Positions 1 through 8,247 of a DNA stretch of 64,000 bases are shown piece after piece. The DNA lies in contig JAXJVH010000039.1 of assembly GCA_036308645.1 (NCBI GenBank), forward strand, positions 22,960 to 86,959. Reading direction: 5' to 3'. The translations under genes and the position numbers were made by a program. This DNA comes from RUG11462 sp036308645. GTDB lineage: Bacteria; Bacillota; Clostridia; Oscillospirales; Acutalibacteraceae. Each line of letters begins with the position of its first letter. Position 1 is the stretch's first letter. Under the pieces are notes generated by a model. It was given only the letters and a program-made list of their open reading frames with translations. It searched no databases and was not told where the DNA came from.

Positions 1-4
1 AAAT

Positions 5-1117
5 ATGTTAGTTTACGAAGAACAAAAACAACGTCTTACTGCTTATGAAGATGAACTTGCGGATTTAAAAGACGCTCTTAATTTAACCGAGGTTGAAAAA
101 GAGGTTTCCGAACTTGAGACGGCAGCCGCTGCGGACGGATTTTGGGACGATGTTGAAAATTCTCAAAAAGTGCTTAAAAAAACCAGCAATTTAAAAGCGA
201 TAATCAAAGGCTATAATGATTTAAAGGCTTGCTATGACGATACTTTGGTTCTTATTGAAATGGCTGACGAGGAGGAAGACGAATCGCTTTTAGATGAGGT
301 TGTGACAGGCGTAGACAAGTTTATTGCCGATTATGACAATATGCGACTTTCTACTCTTTTAAGCGGTGAATATGACGCTAATAATGCTATTTTGACTTTC
401 CACGCAGGCGCAGGCGGAACAGAGGCGCAGGATTGGGTGGAAATGCTTTTCAGAATGTATACTCGTTGGGCGGAACGTCACGGTTTTGTCGCTAAAACGC
501 TTGATTATCTCGACGGCGATGACGCAGGGCTTAAAAGCGCGGTTATGCTTGTCGAGGGGTTAAACGCTTACGGCTATTTAAAAAGCGAAATGGGCGTTCA
601 CCGTCTTGTTCGTGTTTCACCGTTTGATTCATCGGGCAGACGTCACACTTCTTTCGCTTCGCTCGAGGTTATGCCTGAAATTAATGACGATATCGAGATT
701 GATATTAATCCTGATGATTTAAGGGTTGATACCTACCGTTCATCGGGTGCAGGCGGTCAGCACGTTAATAAGACCTCTTCCGCTATCAGAATTACTCATA
801 TTCCTACAGGAATTGTCGTTTCTTGTCAGAATGAGCGCTCACAGCACCAAAACAGAGATCAGGCTATGAGAATGTTAAAATCAAAACTTTTGGAAATCAA
901 AGAGCGTGAACATCTTGATAAAATTGAGGATATCAAAGGCGTTCAAAAAGAAATTGCTTGGGGTTCGCAAATTCGTTCTTATGTATTTATGCCGTATACT
1001 TTGGCTAAAGACCACCGAACAAATTTTGAAAACGGTAATATTAATGCGGTTATGGACGGCGACCTCGACGGATTTATTAATGCTTATCTAAAAGCAAAAT
1101 CAAAAGGCGAGATATAA
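5..1117 (+). CDS. prfB: Peptide chain release factor 2 (RF2)
   Basis: RF2 reads UAA and UGA stop codons and triggers peptidyl-tRNA hydrolysis in the ribosomal A site. The 370-residue product has the class I release-factor layout. The SPF stop-codon recognition tripeptide is at 205-207 and the catalytic GGQ loop at 250-252, followed by the HVNKT segment. Most bacterial prfB genes carry a CTT TGA C +1 frameshift site about 25 codons in; here the equivalent position reads CTT AAT with no in-frame stop, so the gene is one uninterrupted frame. The ATG at 5 gives the normal number of residues before that site, so the gene is probably full length, although its ribosome-binding site lies outside the window. 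Confidence 0.96.
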   Translation: MLVYEEQKQRLTAYEDELADLKDALNLTEVEKEVSELETAAAADGFWDDVENSQKVLKKTSNLKAIIKGYNDLKACYDDTLVLIEMADEEEDESLLDEVVTGVDKFIADYDNMRLSTLLSGEYDANNAILTFHAGAGGTEAQDWVEMLFRMYTRWAERHGFVAKTLDYLDGDDAGLKSAVMLVEGLNAYGYLKSEMGVHRLVRVSPFDSSGRRHTSFASLEVMPEINDDIEIDINPDDLRVDTYRSSGAGGQHVNKTSSAIRITHIPTGIVVSCQNERSQHQNRDQAMRMLKSKLLEIKEREHLDKIEDIKGVQKEIAWGSQIRSYVFMPYTLAKDHRTNFENGNINAVMDGDLDGFINAYLKAKSKGEI

Positions 1118-1134
1118 AACTGTTGGTTTAAACG

Positions 1135-1390
1135 GTAGGGCAGTCACTGCCCTACAAATAATCAACAAGACTTTTGAAAACTTATTTGATTTTTTACGGG
1201 CAACCCTGTGTGGTTGCGCTTTTCTTGTATTACTAATAATCTTCTCTATATTCGTAGGGCGGTGGCTTGCTGCCGCCGTTTCAGTATTACCAACAATCTT
1301 ATCTGCAATCGTAGGGCACGACGACCTCGGCGTGCCGTTTTATCCGTCACTTCGTGACACCTTCCCCTAAAGGCGAAGGCTTTTTTATCA
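1135..1390. repeat. Cluster of palindromic intergenic repeats after prfB
   Basis: The 430-bp gap 1118-1548 has no gene but is packed with hairpins. A perfect 10-bp palindrome with one central base lies at 1135-1155. Further hairpins are at about 1198-1217 (GCAACC/GGTTGC), 1258-1277 (GGCGG/CCGCC), 1315-1336 (GGCACG/CGTGCC), 1346-1358 (GTCAC/GTGAC) and 1360-1380, the last followed by six T. Three of them start with GTAGGGC. Two 39-bp imperfect direct repeats (1222-1260 and 1279-1317) contain a shared TATTAC...AATCTT...TCGTAGGGC pattern with a period of 57 bp. The last hairpin probably terminates prfB. The rest looks like a dispersed, non-coding repeat family. Confidence 0.65.
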
Positions 1391-1480
1391 ATAATTTCAT
1401 CTGCATTTCAGAATGACGTGAAAATATCACTATTTTACATAAATTTAACAAAAAGGGCTATATCATTAACTTTTTGTTCA

Positions 1481-1508
1481 TTGTTTAATCAGCGCAATAT
1501 GATACAAT
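1481..1508 (+). promoter_or_regulatory. Putative promoter of the P-type ATPase gene
   Basis: TTGTTT (1481-1486) and TACAAT (1503-1508) are separated by 16 bp, about 40 bp before the TTG start. The match to sigma-A is moderate and the region is AT-rich, so chance is possible. Confidence 0.4.
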
Positions 1509-1548
1509 AATAATATAATATACTATAATTATTCGGAGGGATTTATAG

Positions 1549-4158
1549 TTGATATTTCATAATAAATCAAAAGAAGATGTTTTAGAAGAACTTTCTACCG
1601 ATTGTGAAAAAGGGTTAACAGATGACAAAATCTTAAAACTACAAAATAAATTCGGAAAAAACAAGTTAAACGAGAAGAAGAAAAAATCAAATATTCAGAG
1701 ATTTTTCGACCAGTTCAAAGACGTTATGATAATTATTCTTATTTTAGCGGCAATAGTATCTTTTGTAGTTGCTTGCGCCGAGGGTAATGCAAAAGAATTT
1801 TTTGAGCCGGCTCTTATTCTTCTTATTGTTATACTCAATGCGATAATGGGTGTTTTGCAGGAAAGCAAGGCGGAAAAAGCGCTTGACGCTTTAAAAAATA
1901 TGTCCGCTTTGCATGCAAGGGTAATTCGCAACGGCGAAGAAAAAGTTATTGACGCTGCCGATTTGGTTCCCGGTGATATTGTAAAACTTGAAGCAGGTGA
2001 TTTTATTCCGGCGGACGCAAGACTTTTAAGCAGCGTTAGTCTTAAAAGCGAAGAATCTGCGCTTACAGGCGAATCTGTTCCGTCTGAAAAAGACGCCGAT
2101 ACGATAGTTGATGAAAAAGCGCCGCTTGGCGATAGAACAAATATGGTATATTCAGGTTGTTCCGTTACTTACGGTACTGCCGTTGCAGTTGTAACCGCTA
2201 CGGGAATGAATACCGAAATGGGCAAAATCGCAAATTTGCTTGAGGGGGAGAGCGATACCCAAACACCTTTGCAGAAAAAGTTAGCGCAACTCGGAAAATA
2301 CTTGGGATTTATGGCGCTTGCGGCTTGTGCGATTGTTTTTGTTGTTGGTCTTTTAAACGGAATACCTATACTTGAAATATTTATGACGGCGGTTTCGCTT
2401 GCGGTTTCGGCTATTCCGGAGGGATTGCCCGCTATCGTTACAATAGTGCTTTCAATCGGCGTTCAGCGAATGGTTAAGCGAAATGCACTTATTCGCCGTT
2501 TGCCTGCGGTAGAAACATTGGGTAGCGCGTCAATTATTTGTTCGGATAAAACCGGTACGCTTACTCAAAACAGAATGACTCTTGTAAAAGCGTATGTCGA
2601 TGGGGAAAGTATAGAGGAAATCGGTAATAACAATTCCGAATCGGTAAGAAAACTTTTGTCTTACGGTACGCTTTGTTGCGACGGCTCGGTTGTATTTGAC
2701 GGAGAAAACGAAAAGCATATCGGCGACCCGACAGAAACCTCTATTATTGTTGCCGCTTATAAAAACGGTATGACAAAGGAACAACTTAACACAGATTATC
2801 CGAGAATAGGCGAAATTCCTTTTGATTCCGACCGAAAATTAATGACAACCGTTAATAAAATCGGTGGTAAAAATGTAGTTATTGTAAAAGGCGCTTTTGA
2901 TGTAATGGCGTCAAGATGTAATAGCGGAAATCTTGAAAAAGCAAAGATTATCACCGAAGAAATGAGCAAAAACGCATTGCGTGTGCTTGCGGTCGGATAT
3001 AAAGTGATTGATAAAGTACCGACTGCTTTTACTTCGGAAGAACTTGAGTGCGGTCTTGCTTTTATGGGACTTGTCGGTATGATTGACCCGCCCAGACCCG
3101 AGGCAAAGGTTGCGGTTGCAACTTGCAAAAAAGCAGGAATAAAGCCTGTTATGATTACAGGCGACCATGTTGTAACCGCCTCGGCTATTGCCAAAGAACT
3201 CGGAATTATGCAAGAGGGAGATAGGGCGATAACAGGAGCGGAACTTGACGATATGAGCGATACTGAACTCGATAACGAAGTCGAGCGTATTTCGGTTTAT
3301 GCCCGTGTTTCGCCTGAAAACAAAATCCGAATAGTTAAGGCTTGGCAGAGAAAAGGTCAGGTTGTTTCTATGACGGGCGACGGCGTAAACGACGCACCTG
3401 CGCTTAAAGCGGCGGATATTGGCTGTGCAATGGGTGTTACGGGTACCGATGTTGCAAAAGGCGCAGCGGATATGACTCTTACCGATGATAACTTTGCTAC
3501 TATTGTTGAAGCCGTACGTGAGGGCAGAGGTATTTATGATAATATCCGAAAAGTTGTGGGATTTTTGCTCGGCACTAATATAGGCGAAGTTATAACTGTA
3601 TTTTTGGCAATGATTTTATGGCATAAAACGCCGTTATTATCAATGCAGTTGCTTTGGATTAATCTTGTTACCGACAGTCTGCCGGCAATCGCTCTTGGTA
3701 TGGAGCCTGTAGAAAAAGACGTTATGAATAAAAAGCCTCGTTCAAAAAACGAGGGAATATTTGCTCACGGCTTGGGATTAAGAGTTGTGTTACAGGGAAT
3801 TATGTTTGCCGTGCTTTCACTTGTAGCATTCAGAATAGGTGTAAATACCTGCGGTGTTGCAGGCGGTCAGACAATGGCATTTATGGTACTTGCGTTGTCA
3901 CAGATAATACAGGCGTTTAATATGCGGTCGGATCATTCTCTGTTTAAAATCGGAGTTTTCACCAACCATAAACTTAATTGGGCAACGCTTGTTTCGGTTT
4001 TGATGATGTTGTTAGTGTTATTTACCCCTGTCGGCGTCGCTTTCGGACTTATTATTCTTCCGTTTAAATTGTACCTTATTGCATTAGGACTTATTCTTAT
4101 TCCTACTGTTATAATGGAAATTTCAAAAGCGGTAGGGCTTATTAAACACAGTCATTAA
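1549..4158 (+). CDS. Cation-transporting P-type ATPase, Ca2+ (SERCA/PMCA-like, type II)
   Basis: An 869-residue integral-membrane ATPase that probably exports Ca2+ from the cytoplasm. It shows the full type II layout: an N-terminal cation-ATPase domain, TM1-2 near 50-100, the actuator TGES motif, PEGLPA in TM4 (an ion-binding signature of the SERCA family), phosphorylated Asp333 in DKTGTLT, the hinge TGDGVNDAP, and about six C-terminal membrane segments. The start is TTG at 1549, eight bases after a CGGAGGG ribosome-binding site; no ATG fits. It is monocistronic and is followed at once by a strong terminator. Type IIA and IIB family members are not separable by eye, and Mn2+ transport cannot be excluded. 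Confidence 0.9.
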   Translation: MIFHNKSKEDVLEELSTDCEKGLTDDKILKLQNKFGKNKLNEKKKKSNIQRFFDQFKDVMIIILILAAIVSFVVACAEGNAKEFFEPALILLIVILNAIMGVLQESKAEKALDALKNMSALHARVIRNGEEKVIDAADLVPGDIVKLEAGDFIPADARLLSSVSLKSEESALTGESVPSEKDADTIVDEKAPLGDRTNMVYSGCSVTYGTAVAVVTATGMNTEMGKIANLLEGESDTQTPLQKKLAQLGKYLGFMALAACAIVFVVGLLNGIPILEIFMTAVSLAVSAIPEGLPAIVTIVLSIGVQRMVKRNALIRRLPAVETLGSASIICSDKTGTLTQNRMTLVKAYVDGESIEEIGNNNSESVRKLLSYGTLCCDGSVVFDGENEKHIGDPTETSIIVAAYKNGMTKEQLNTDYPRIGEIPFDSDRKLMTTVNKIGGKNVVIVKGAFDVMASRCNSGNLEKAKIITEEMSKNALRVLAVGYKVIDKVPTAFTSEELECGLAFMGLVGMIDPPRPEAKVAVATCKKAGIKPVMITGDHVVTASAIAKELGIMQEGDRAITGAELDDMSDTELDNEVERISVYARVSPENKIRIVKAWQRKGQVVSMTGDGVNDAPALKAADIGCAMGVTGTDVAKGAADMTLTDDNFATIVEAVREGRGIYDNIRKVVGFLLGTNIGEVITVFLAMILWHKTPLLSMQLLWINLVTDSLPAIALGMEPVEKDVMNKKPRSKNEGIFAHGLGLRVVLQGIMFAVLSLVAFRIGVNTCGVAGGQTMAFMVLALSQIIQAFNMRSDHSLFKIGVFTNHKLNWATLVSVLMMLLVLFTPVGVAFGLIILPFKLYLIALGLILIPTVIMEISKAVGLIKHSH

Positions 4159-4187
4159 AAAAAGGCTCTCATTACAGAGCCTTTTTT
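4158..4187 (+). terminator. Rho-independent terminator of the Ca2+-ATPase gene
   Basis: A 12-bp perfect stem (AAAAAAGGCTCT / AGAGCCTTTTTT) with a 6-nt loop begins within the stop codon and ends in a T run. Confidence 0.9.
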
Positions 4188-4210
4188 CATATAATATTAT
4201 CGGTGATAAT

Positions 4211-4702
4211 ATGAAATGTTTAAACTTTACTGAATATATAAACCTACTCTGTCGGCAACCTGCTGCGGTGGCTGATGTAATGGGGAGCAGTAATTATCCT
4301 GATATTAGAGGCACTGTAAGATTTTTTTCGGCTGAAAAAGGAACGCTGGTAGCGGTTGAGGTAAACGGTTTGCCTACTTCCGCAAATGTTTGTGAAAGTC
4401 CTGTGTTGGGTTTTCATATACATTCGGGAGTAAGTTGCAGCGGCAATGAAACAGACCCTTTTGCCAATGCGCTCGCTCATTATAATCCTAATAATTGTCA
4501 GCATCCTTATCATGCAGGGGATATGCCGCCGTTGTTTAGTAATGACGGGTATGCGTTTATGATTTTTTTGACAGATAGGTTCAAGGTTGATGAAATTATA
4601 GGAAGAACAGTGATAATACATTCAATGCCTGATGATTTTACAACACAGCCTTCGGGAAATTCGGGAATGAAAATAGCCTGCGGCGTTGTAGAAAGTGCAT
4701 AG
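4211..4702 (+). CDS. Cu/Zn superoxide dismutase-family protein, no signal peptide
   Basis: The 163-residue product belongs to the Cu/Zn-SOD fold. All metal ligands of the family can be placed: HxH at 69 and 71, His90, His98, His101, Asp104 and His137. The cysteines at 76 and 157 lie where the family's intramolecular disulfide is expected. Unlike most bacterial SodC proteins it has no secretion signal or lipobox, so it should be cytoplasmic. The start ATG at 4211 follows a weak GGTGAT site; no better start exists upstream. It sits alone between two terminators. It may be a true dismutase or a relative with another role, but the intact ligands favour metal binding. Confidence 0.8.
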   Translation: MKCLNFTEYINLLCRQPAAVADVMGSSNYPDIRGTVRFFSAEKGTLVAVEVNGLPTSANVCESPVLGFHIHSGVSCSGNETDPFANALAHYNPNNCQHPYHAGDMPPLFSNDGYAFMIFLTDRFKVDEIIGRTVIIHSMPDDFTTQPSGNSGMKIACGVVESA

Positions 4703-4724
4703 AGTTTGAAAAATAAGCATAAAT

Positions 4725-4761
4725 AAAAAGACTTCAATTAATTAAAATCGAAGTCTTTTTT
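4725..4761. terminator. Bidirectional terminator between the SOD gene and tRNA-Gly
   Basis: AAAAAGACTTC and GAAGTCTTTTT form an 11-bp stem with T runs on both strands. It can serve the SOD-like gene on plus and the tRNA-Gly gene on minus. Confidence 0.85.
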
Positions 4762-4763
4762 AG

Positions 4764-4837
4764 TGGAGCAGGTGATGGGAATCGAACCCACGTGTTCAGC
4801 TTGGAAGGCTGACATTCTACCATTGAACTACACCTGC
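4764..4837 (-). tRNA. tRNA-Gly (anticodon TCC)
   Basis: Read on the minus strand this is a 74-nt cloverleaf starting GCAGGTG and ending CACCTGC-T-CCA, so CCA is encoded. The anticodon loop is CTTCCAA with TCC as anticodon, and the T-loop is GTTCGATTC. The terminator at 4725-4761 lies immediately downstream. Confidence 0.97.
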
Positions 4838-4917
4838 ATATTAATTTTCTCAACAGATGATATATTACCACAAAAGCACAACAAAGTCAAGGGTTTTTAC
4901 ATATTTTTTTCAAAAAA

Positions 4918-4945
4918 TAAAGGACCGTATAATTACGGCCCTTTA
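4918..4945 (-). terminator. Terminator of the pgi/P-loop operon
   Basis: AAAGG-A-CCGTA and TACGG-C-CCTTT form a hairpin with one mismatch. On the minus strand it follows the stop at 4957 and precedes a T-rich stretch. Confidence 0.7.
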
Positions 4946-4956
4946 TGTAAAATCAA

Positions 4957-5376
4957 TTAAAGTTTTGAAGCGAAAGTAAATACTCTGTCCGGAATATCTT
5001 TTTCATCGCATGAAAGAGTAAATGTAAATTTAACATTTGAATCTTCAGCCAAAGCAGAAACTCTTTCAAGAAAATCTGCGATAAGGTCAAAATCTTTACC
5101 GCCGACGATTTTGAAAGTAGCGTCACAAAAAATATCAGTAACATCATAGTTCCCTGCGCAGATACCGCTTAAAAATCCGTAATATGAGTCATAACCCGAA
5201 ACGCCGTATTCGTCAACGTCACAAAGTCTGACAGCAGATGAAATGTCAAATCTTAATGTATTTCCTTTTTCTATACAAACAACATTACCTTTTGAGGTTT
5301 TTGAAGTTTCATTAACGATCTCAATAAGATGTTTGGTTTTACCCGAGCCTCTTGTACCGATAATCAAATTAATCAT
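4957..5376 (-). CDS. Small P-loop NTP-binding protein, function unknown
   Basis: A 139-residue protein starting MINLIIGTRGSGKT, with a clear Walker A motif (GTRGSGKT) at 7-14 at the very N-terminus. Similar short clostridial proteins are often labelled PilT-like, but no type IV pilus genes are nearby and there are no PilT Asp/His boxes, so that name is not supported. The open frame extends upstream to 5418, but the ATG at 5376 has an AAGGAG ribosome-binding site 8 bp before it and puts the P-loop at the normal depth. It is the second gene of an operon with pgi, 56 bp after the pgi stop. No other domain is recognisable. Confidence 0.75.
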   Translation of the reverse strand: MINLIIGTRGSGKTKHLIEIVNETSKTSKGNVVCIEKGNTLRFDISSAVRLCDVDEYGVSGYDSYYGFLSGICAGNYDVTDIFCDATFKIVGGKDFDLIADFLERVSALAEDSNVKFTFTLSCDEKDIPDRVFTFASKL

Positions 5377-5432
5377 GTTTTTCTCTCCTTTAAACGTATA
5401 TCTAACTGTGAAATTCACAGATTAGTCCTTTT

Positions 5433-6773
5433 TTATTCGCCGAGTCTTGCTTCAAGCGCTTCTTTTTCGCTTTCATATCCCGGTTTACCGAGAAGTGCAA
5501 ACATATTCTTTTTGTAACTTTCAACACCCGGTTGATTAAATGGGTTAACTGCGAGCATATATCCCGAAATTGCGCATGCTTTTTCAAAGAAATAAATCAA
5601 ATAACCGAGTTCAAACTCGTCTGCTCTTTCCATTTCAATTACAAGGTTCGGAACATTGCCGTCAGAATGGGCCAAAATAGTACCCTGAAAGGCTTTTTCG
5701 TTTACAAACGACATAGGTTTGCCTGCCAAGAAATTAAGTCCGTCGCCGTCGTTATCTTCTTTTTCAATAAAGATTTCTTTTTCGGATTCTTTAATTGAAA
5801 CAACGGTTTCAAAAATAATTCTCTGACCTTGCTGAATATACTGACCGAGTGAATGTAAATCGGTAGAGAAGATAGCCGATGAAGGATAAATACCCTTGTT
5901 ATCTTTACCCTCTGATTCGCCGAATAATTGTTTATACCATTCAGCCATCATTGTAAATCTCGGCTCATAAGCAACGAGCATTTCAATCTGTTTGCCTTTA
6001 CGCATTAAAATATTTCTTGCGGCGGCATATTTATAACAATCGTTCTTTTCAATATCATCAACAGAATATGCTTCTCTTGCGGCTGCTGCGCCTTCCATAA
6101 GTTTATCAATATCGCAGCCTGCAACAGCGATAGGTAAAAGACCTACTGCGGTAAGAACCGAAAATCTTCCGCCTACATCATCAGGAACTACAAATTCTTC
6201 GTAACCTTCTTCATCGGCTAATGCTTTTAAAGTTCCTTTAGCTTTATCTGTTGTGCAGTAAATTCTGCTTTTAGCTTCTTCTTTGCCGTATCTTGTTTCA
6301 AGATAGTTTCTGAAAACTCTGAAAGCGATAGCCGGCTCGGTAGTTGTACCGGATTTTGAGATAACGTTTACTGATACGTCTTTACCGTCGCAGATTTCAA
6401 GCAACTCTGCTAAAGCAGTTGAGCTTATAGAATTACCTGCAAAGTAAATATCAGGTGTATCTTTCTTTTTATTATTATAATAATGAGATTTTAAAAACTC
6501 AATAGCAGCTCTTGCACCGAGGTATGAACCGCCGATACCGATAACAACTAAAATATCGGAGTCAGATTTGATTTTTTCAGCCGCTTTTTTAATGCGTGCA
6601 AATTCTTCCTTATCATAATCAACAGGAAGATCAACCCAACCCAAAAAGTCATTACCGGGACCTTTTCTTGAATTTAAAAGCTCGTGTGCCGCACTTACCT
6701 GTGAACTGATAGCCTTGTATTCATCATCACCGATAAAAGCAGAAGCAAATTTAGTGTTCAGTTTAATTGGCAT
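5433..6773 (-). CDS. pgi: Glucose-6-phosphate isomerase
   Basis: It interconverts glucose-6-phosphate and fructose-6-phosphate in glycolysis and gluconeogenesis. The 446-residue length matches the short bacterial PGI form. Family segments are visible: VVIGIGGSYLGARA near residue 70, SKSGTTTEPA near 140, and the C-terminal INPFNQPGVE-like segment. The frame is open to 6806, but the ATG at 6773 follows GGAGG by about 10 bp and gives the usual N-terminus. A promoter (TTGAAA-17-TAAAAT) lies upstream, divergent from the mtaB promoter. The P-loop gene follows in the same operon. Confidence 0.96.
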   Translation of the reverse strand: MPIKLNTKFASAFIGDDEYKAISSQVSAAHELLNSRKGPGNDFLGWVDLPVDYDKEEFARIKKAAEKIKSDSDILVVIGIGGSYLGARAAIEFLKSHYYNNKKKDTPDIYFAGNSISSTALAELLEICDGKDVSVNVISKSGTTTEPAIAFRVFRNYLETRYGKEEAKSRIYCTTDKAKGTLKALADEEGYEEFVVPDDVGGRFSVLTAVGLLPIAVAGCDIDKLMEGAAAAREAYSVDDIEKNDCYKYAAARNILMRKGKQIEMLVAYEPRFTMMAEWYKQLFGESEGKDNKGIYPSSAIFSTDLHSLGQYIQQGQRIIFETVVSIKESEKEIFIEKEDNDGDGLNFLAGKPMSFVNEKAFQGTILAHSDGNVPNLVIEMERADEFELGYLIYFFEKACAISGYMLAVNPFNQPGVESYKKNMFALLGKPGYESEKEALEARLGE

Positions 6774-6819
6774 TTTATAGAGTCCTCCGATTTTTGCATT
6801 TAGCAAATTGTTTTATATT

Positions 6820-6848
6820 ATTTTACTATAAAACATCTCTATTTTCAA
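6820..6848 (-). promoter_or_regulatory. Promoter of pgi
   Basis: On the minus strand TTGAAA (6843-6848) and TAAAAT (6820-6825) are separated by 17 bp. The spacing is ideal and the element sits directly upstream of pgi. Confidence 0.7.
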
Positions 6849-6876
6849 GCATAAATATAAAAAAATTAAAAATAGT

Positions 6877-6905
6877 TTGAAAAAAAGCCCGAAAAGTATT
6901 ATAAT
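6877..6905 (+). promoter_or_regulatory. Promoter of mtaB
   Basis: TTGAAA (6877-6882), a 17-bp spacer and consensus TATAAT (6900-6905), 31 bp before the mtaB start. It is back-to-back with the pgi promoter. Confidence 0.8.
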
Positions 6906-6936
6906 AATGCTGTAATTATTGTATTTAGGAGGATTT

Positions 6937-8214
6937 ATGAGAGCGTCATTCCATACTTTAGGCTGTAAAGTAAATCAATATGAAACCGAATTAATGAAAG
7001 AGGAGCTTCAAAAAAACGGTTATGAAATAGTTTCCGAAAATGATGAACCCGATGTTTTTATTATAAATTCCTGTACCGTTACCGCAGAGAGCGACCGAAA
7101 AACCCGTCAGATGGTGCGAAAATACCGCAGAATGTTACCGAATGCGGTAATAGTGCTTACGGGCTGTATGCCGCAGGCTTTTCCAACAAAGGCCGAACGT
7201 CTTGAAAGCGCAGACGTTGTTTTGGGCAACGGCACAAATGATAAGTTGATTTATGCAATAAATGAATTCAGATTGACAGGACAGCGACAGCAAATTGTGC
7301 AGCCGCATAACAAAGAAAATGTAAAGCAGACTGTTAAAACATTTCACGACCGTACAAAAGCTTTTTTGAAAATAGAGGACGGTTGTAACCGATTTTGCTC
7401 TTATTGCATAATTCCTTATGCCAGAGGCAGAGTTCGTTCAAAACCGCTTGATCAGATAAAAAAGGAAGTAAAAGCATTAGTTGATGATGGCTTTAAAGAG
7501 GTTGTTTTAATAGGTATCAATCTTTCAGCATACGGTATTGAAAACGGACTTAATCTTGCAGACGCAGTTGAAGCGGCGGCTGAATCCGGCATAGAACGTA
7601 TAAGGCTCGGTTCTATGGAACCCGACCAGTTTACCGATGATGTAATCGACAGATTATCAAAGGTAAAATGCCTTTGTCCGCAATTTCATTTATCTTTGCA
7701 ATCAGGCTGTGATAATACGTTAAAGCGAATGAATCGTCATTATGATACTGAATTTTATGCCGATTTAGTAAAAAAATTGCGTAAAAAATTTGAAAATGCT
7801 TCAATTACTACCGATATTATGGTAGGTTTTGCGGGTGAAACCGAAGAAGATTTTAATACTTCGGTTGATTTTCTTAACAGAATAGGCTTTGCAAAGGCTC
7901 ATGTTTTTGCGTATTCGGTAAGAAAGGGGACAGCCGCAGAAAAGTTTGAAGGACAGGTAGAAAATTCTGTTAAACGAGCTCGAAGTTCGATAATGATTGA
8001 AAATGCAGGCAAGTGTCAAAAAGAATTTTTGGAAAGTCAAGTCGGAAAAGTATCTCCTGTGCTGTTTGAAAACCGCACAAAAGGCGGTTTTTATGAGGGC
8101 TATACTCCGAATTATACGCTTGTAAGAGTAAAATCAGATAAAAATATTTCCGGGGAAATAATTGCTACTAAAATCATTTCGGCTGAAGACGAATACTGTG
8201 TAGGAGAAATTTAA
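6937..8214 (+). CDS. mtaB: tRNA t6A37 methylthiotransferase (radical SAM)
   Basis: A 425-residue methylthiotransferase that converts t6A at position 37 of ANN-decoding tRNAs to ms2t6A. The order of domains is an N-terminal UPF0004 domain with cysteines in LGCKVNQ, NSCTVT and TGCMPQ that bind one [4Fe-4S] cluster, the radical SAM core with the CNRFCSYC triad near residue 150, and a C-terminal TRAM-like region. The KVNQ variant and overall length separate MtaB from MiaB and RimO. The frame runs back to a TTG at 6919, but the ATG at 6937 has GGAGG 4-5 bp upstream. It appears monocistronic, with its own promoter and a shared terminator. Confidence 0.93.
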   Translation: MRASFHTLGCKVNQYETELMKEELQKNGYEIVSENDEPDVFIINSCTVTAESDRKTRQMVRKYRRMLPNAVIVLTGCMPQAFPTKAERLESADVVLGNGTNDKLIYAINEFRLTGQRQQIVQPHNKENVKQTVKTFHDRTKAFLKIEDGCNRFCSYCIIPYARGRVRSKPLDQIKKEVKALVDDGFKEVVLIGINLSAYGIENGLNLADAVEAAAESGIERIRLGSMEPDQFTDDVIDRLSKVKCLCPQFHLSLQSGCDNTLKRMNRHYDTEFYADLVKKLRKKFENASITTDIMVGFAGETEEDFNTSVDFLNRIGFAKAHVFAYSVRKGTAAEKFEGQVENSVKRARSSIMIENAGKCQKEFLESQVGKVSPVLFENRTKGGFYEGYTPNYTLVRVKSDKNISGEIIATKIISAEDEYCVGEI

Positions 8215-8243
8215 AAAGAGCGAGGATTTTTCTCGCTCTTTTT
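8213..8243. terminator. Bidirectional terminator between mtaB and polC
   Basis: A 12-bp perfect stem (AAAAAGAGCGAG / CTCGCTCTTTTT) with a 7-nt loop and T runs on both strands. It separates the convergent mtaB and polC genes. Confidence 0.92.
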
Positions 8244-8247
8244 ATCA

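Noticed and set aside
4957..5376. Type IV pilus retraction ATPase PilT
   Set aside because: The protein is far too short and lacks Walker B, Asp and His boxes; only a P-loop is shared.
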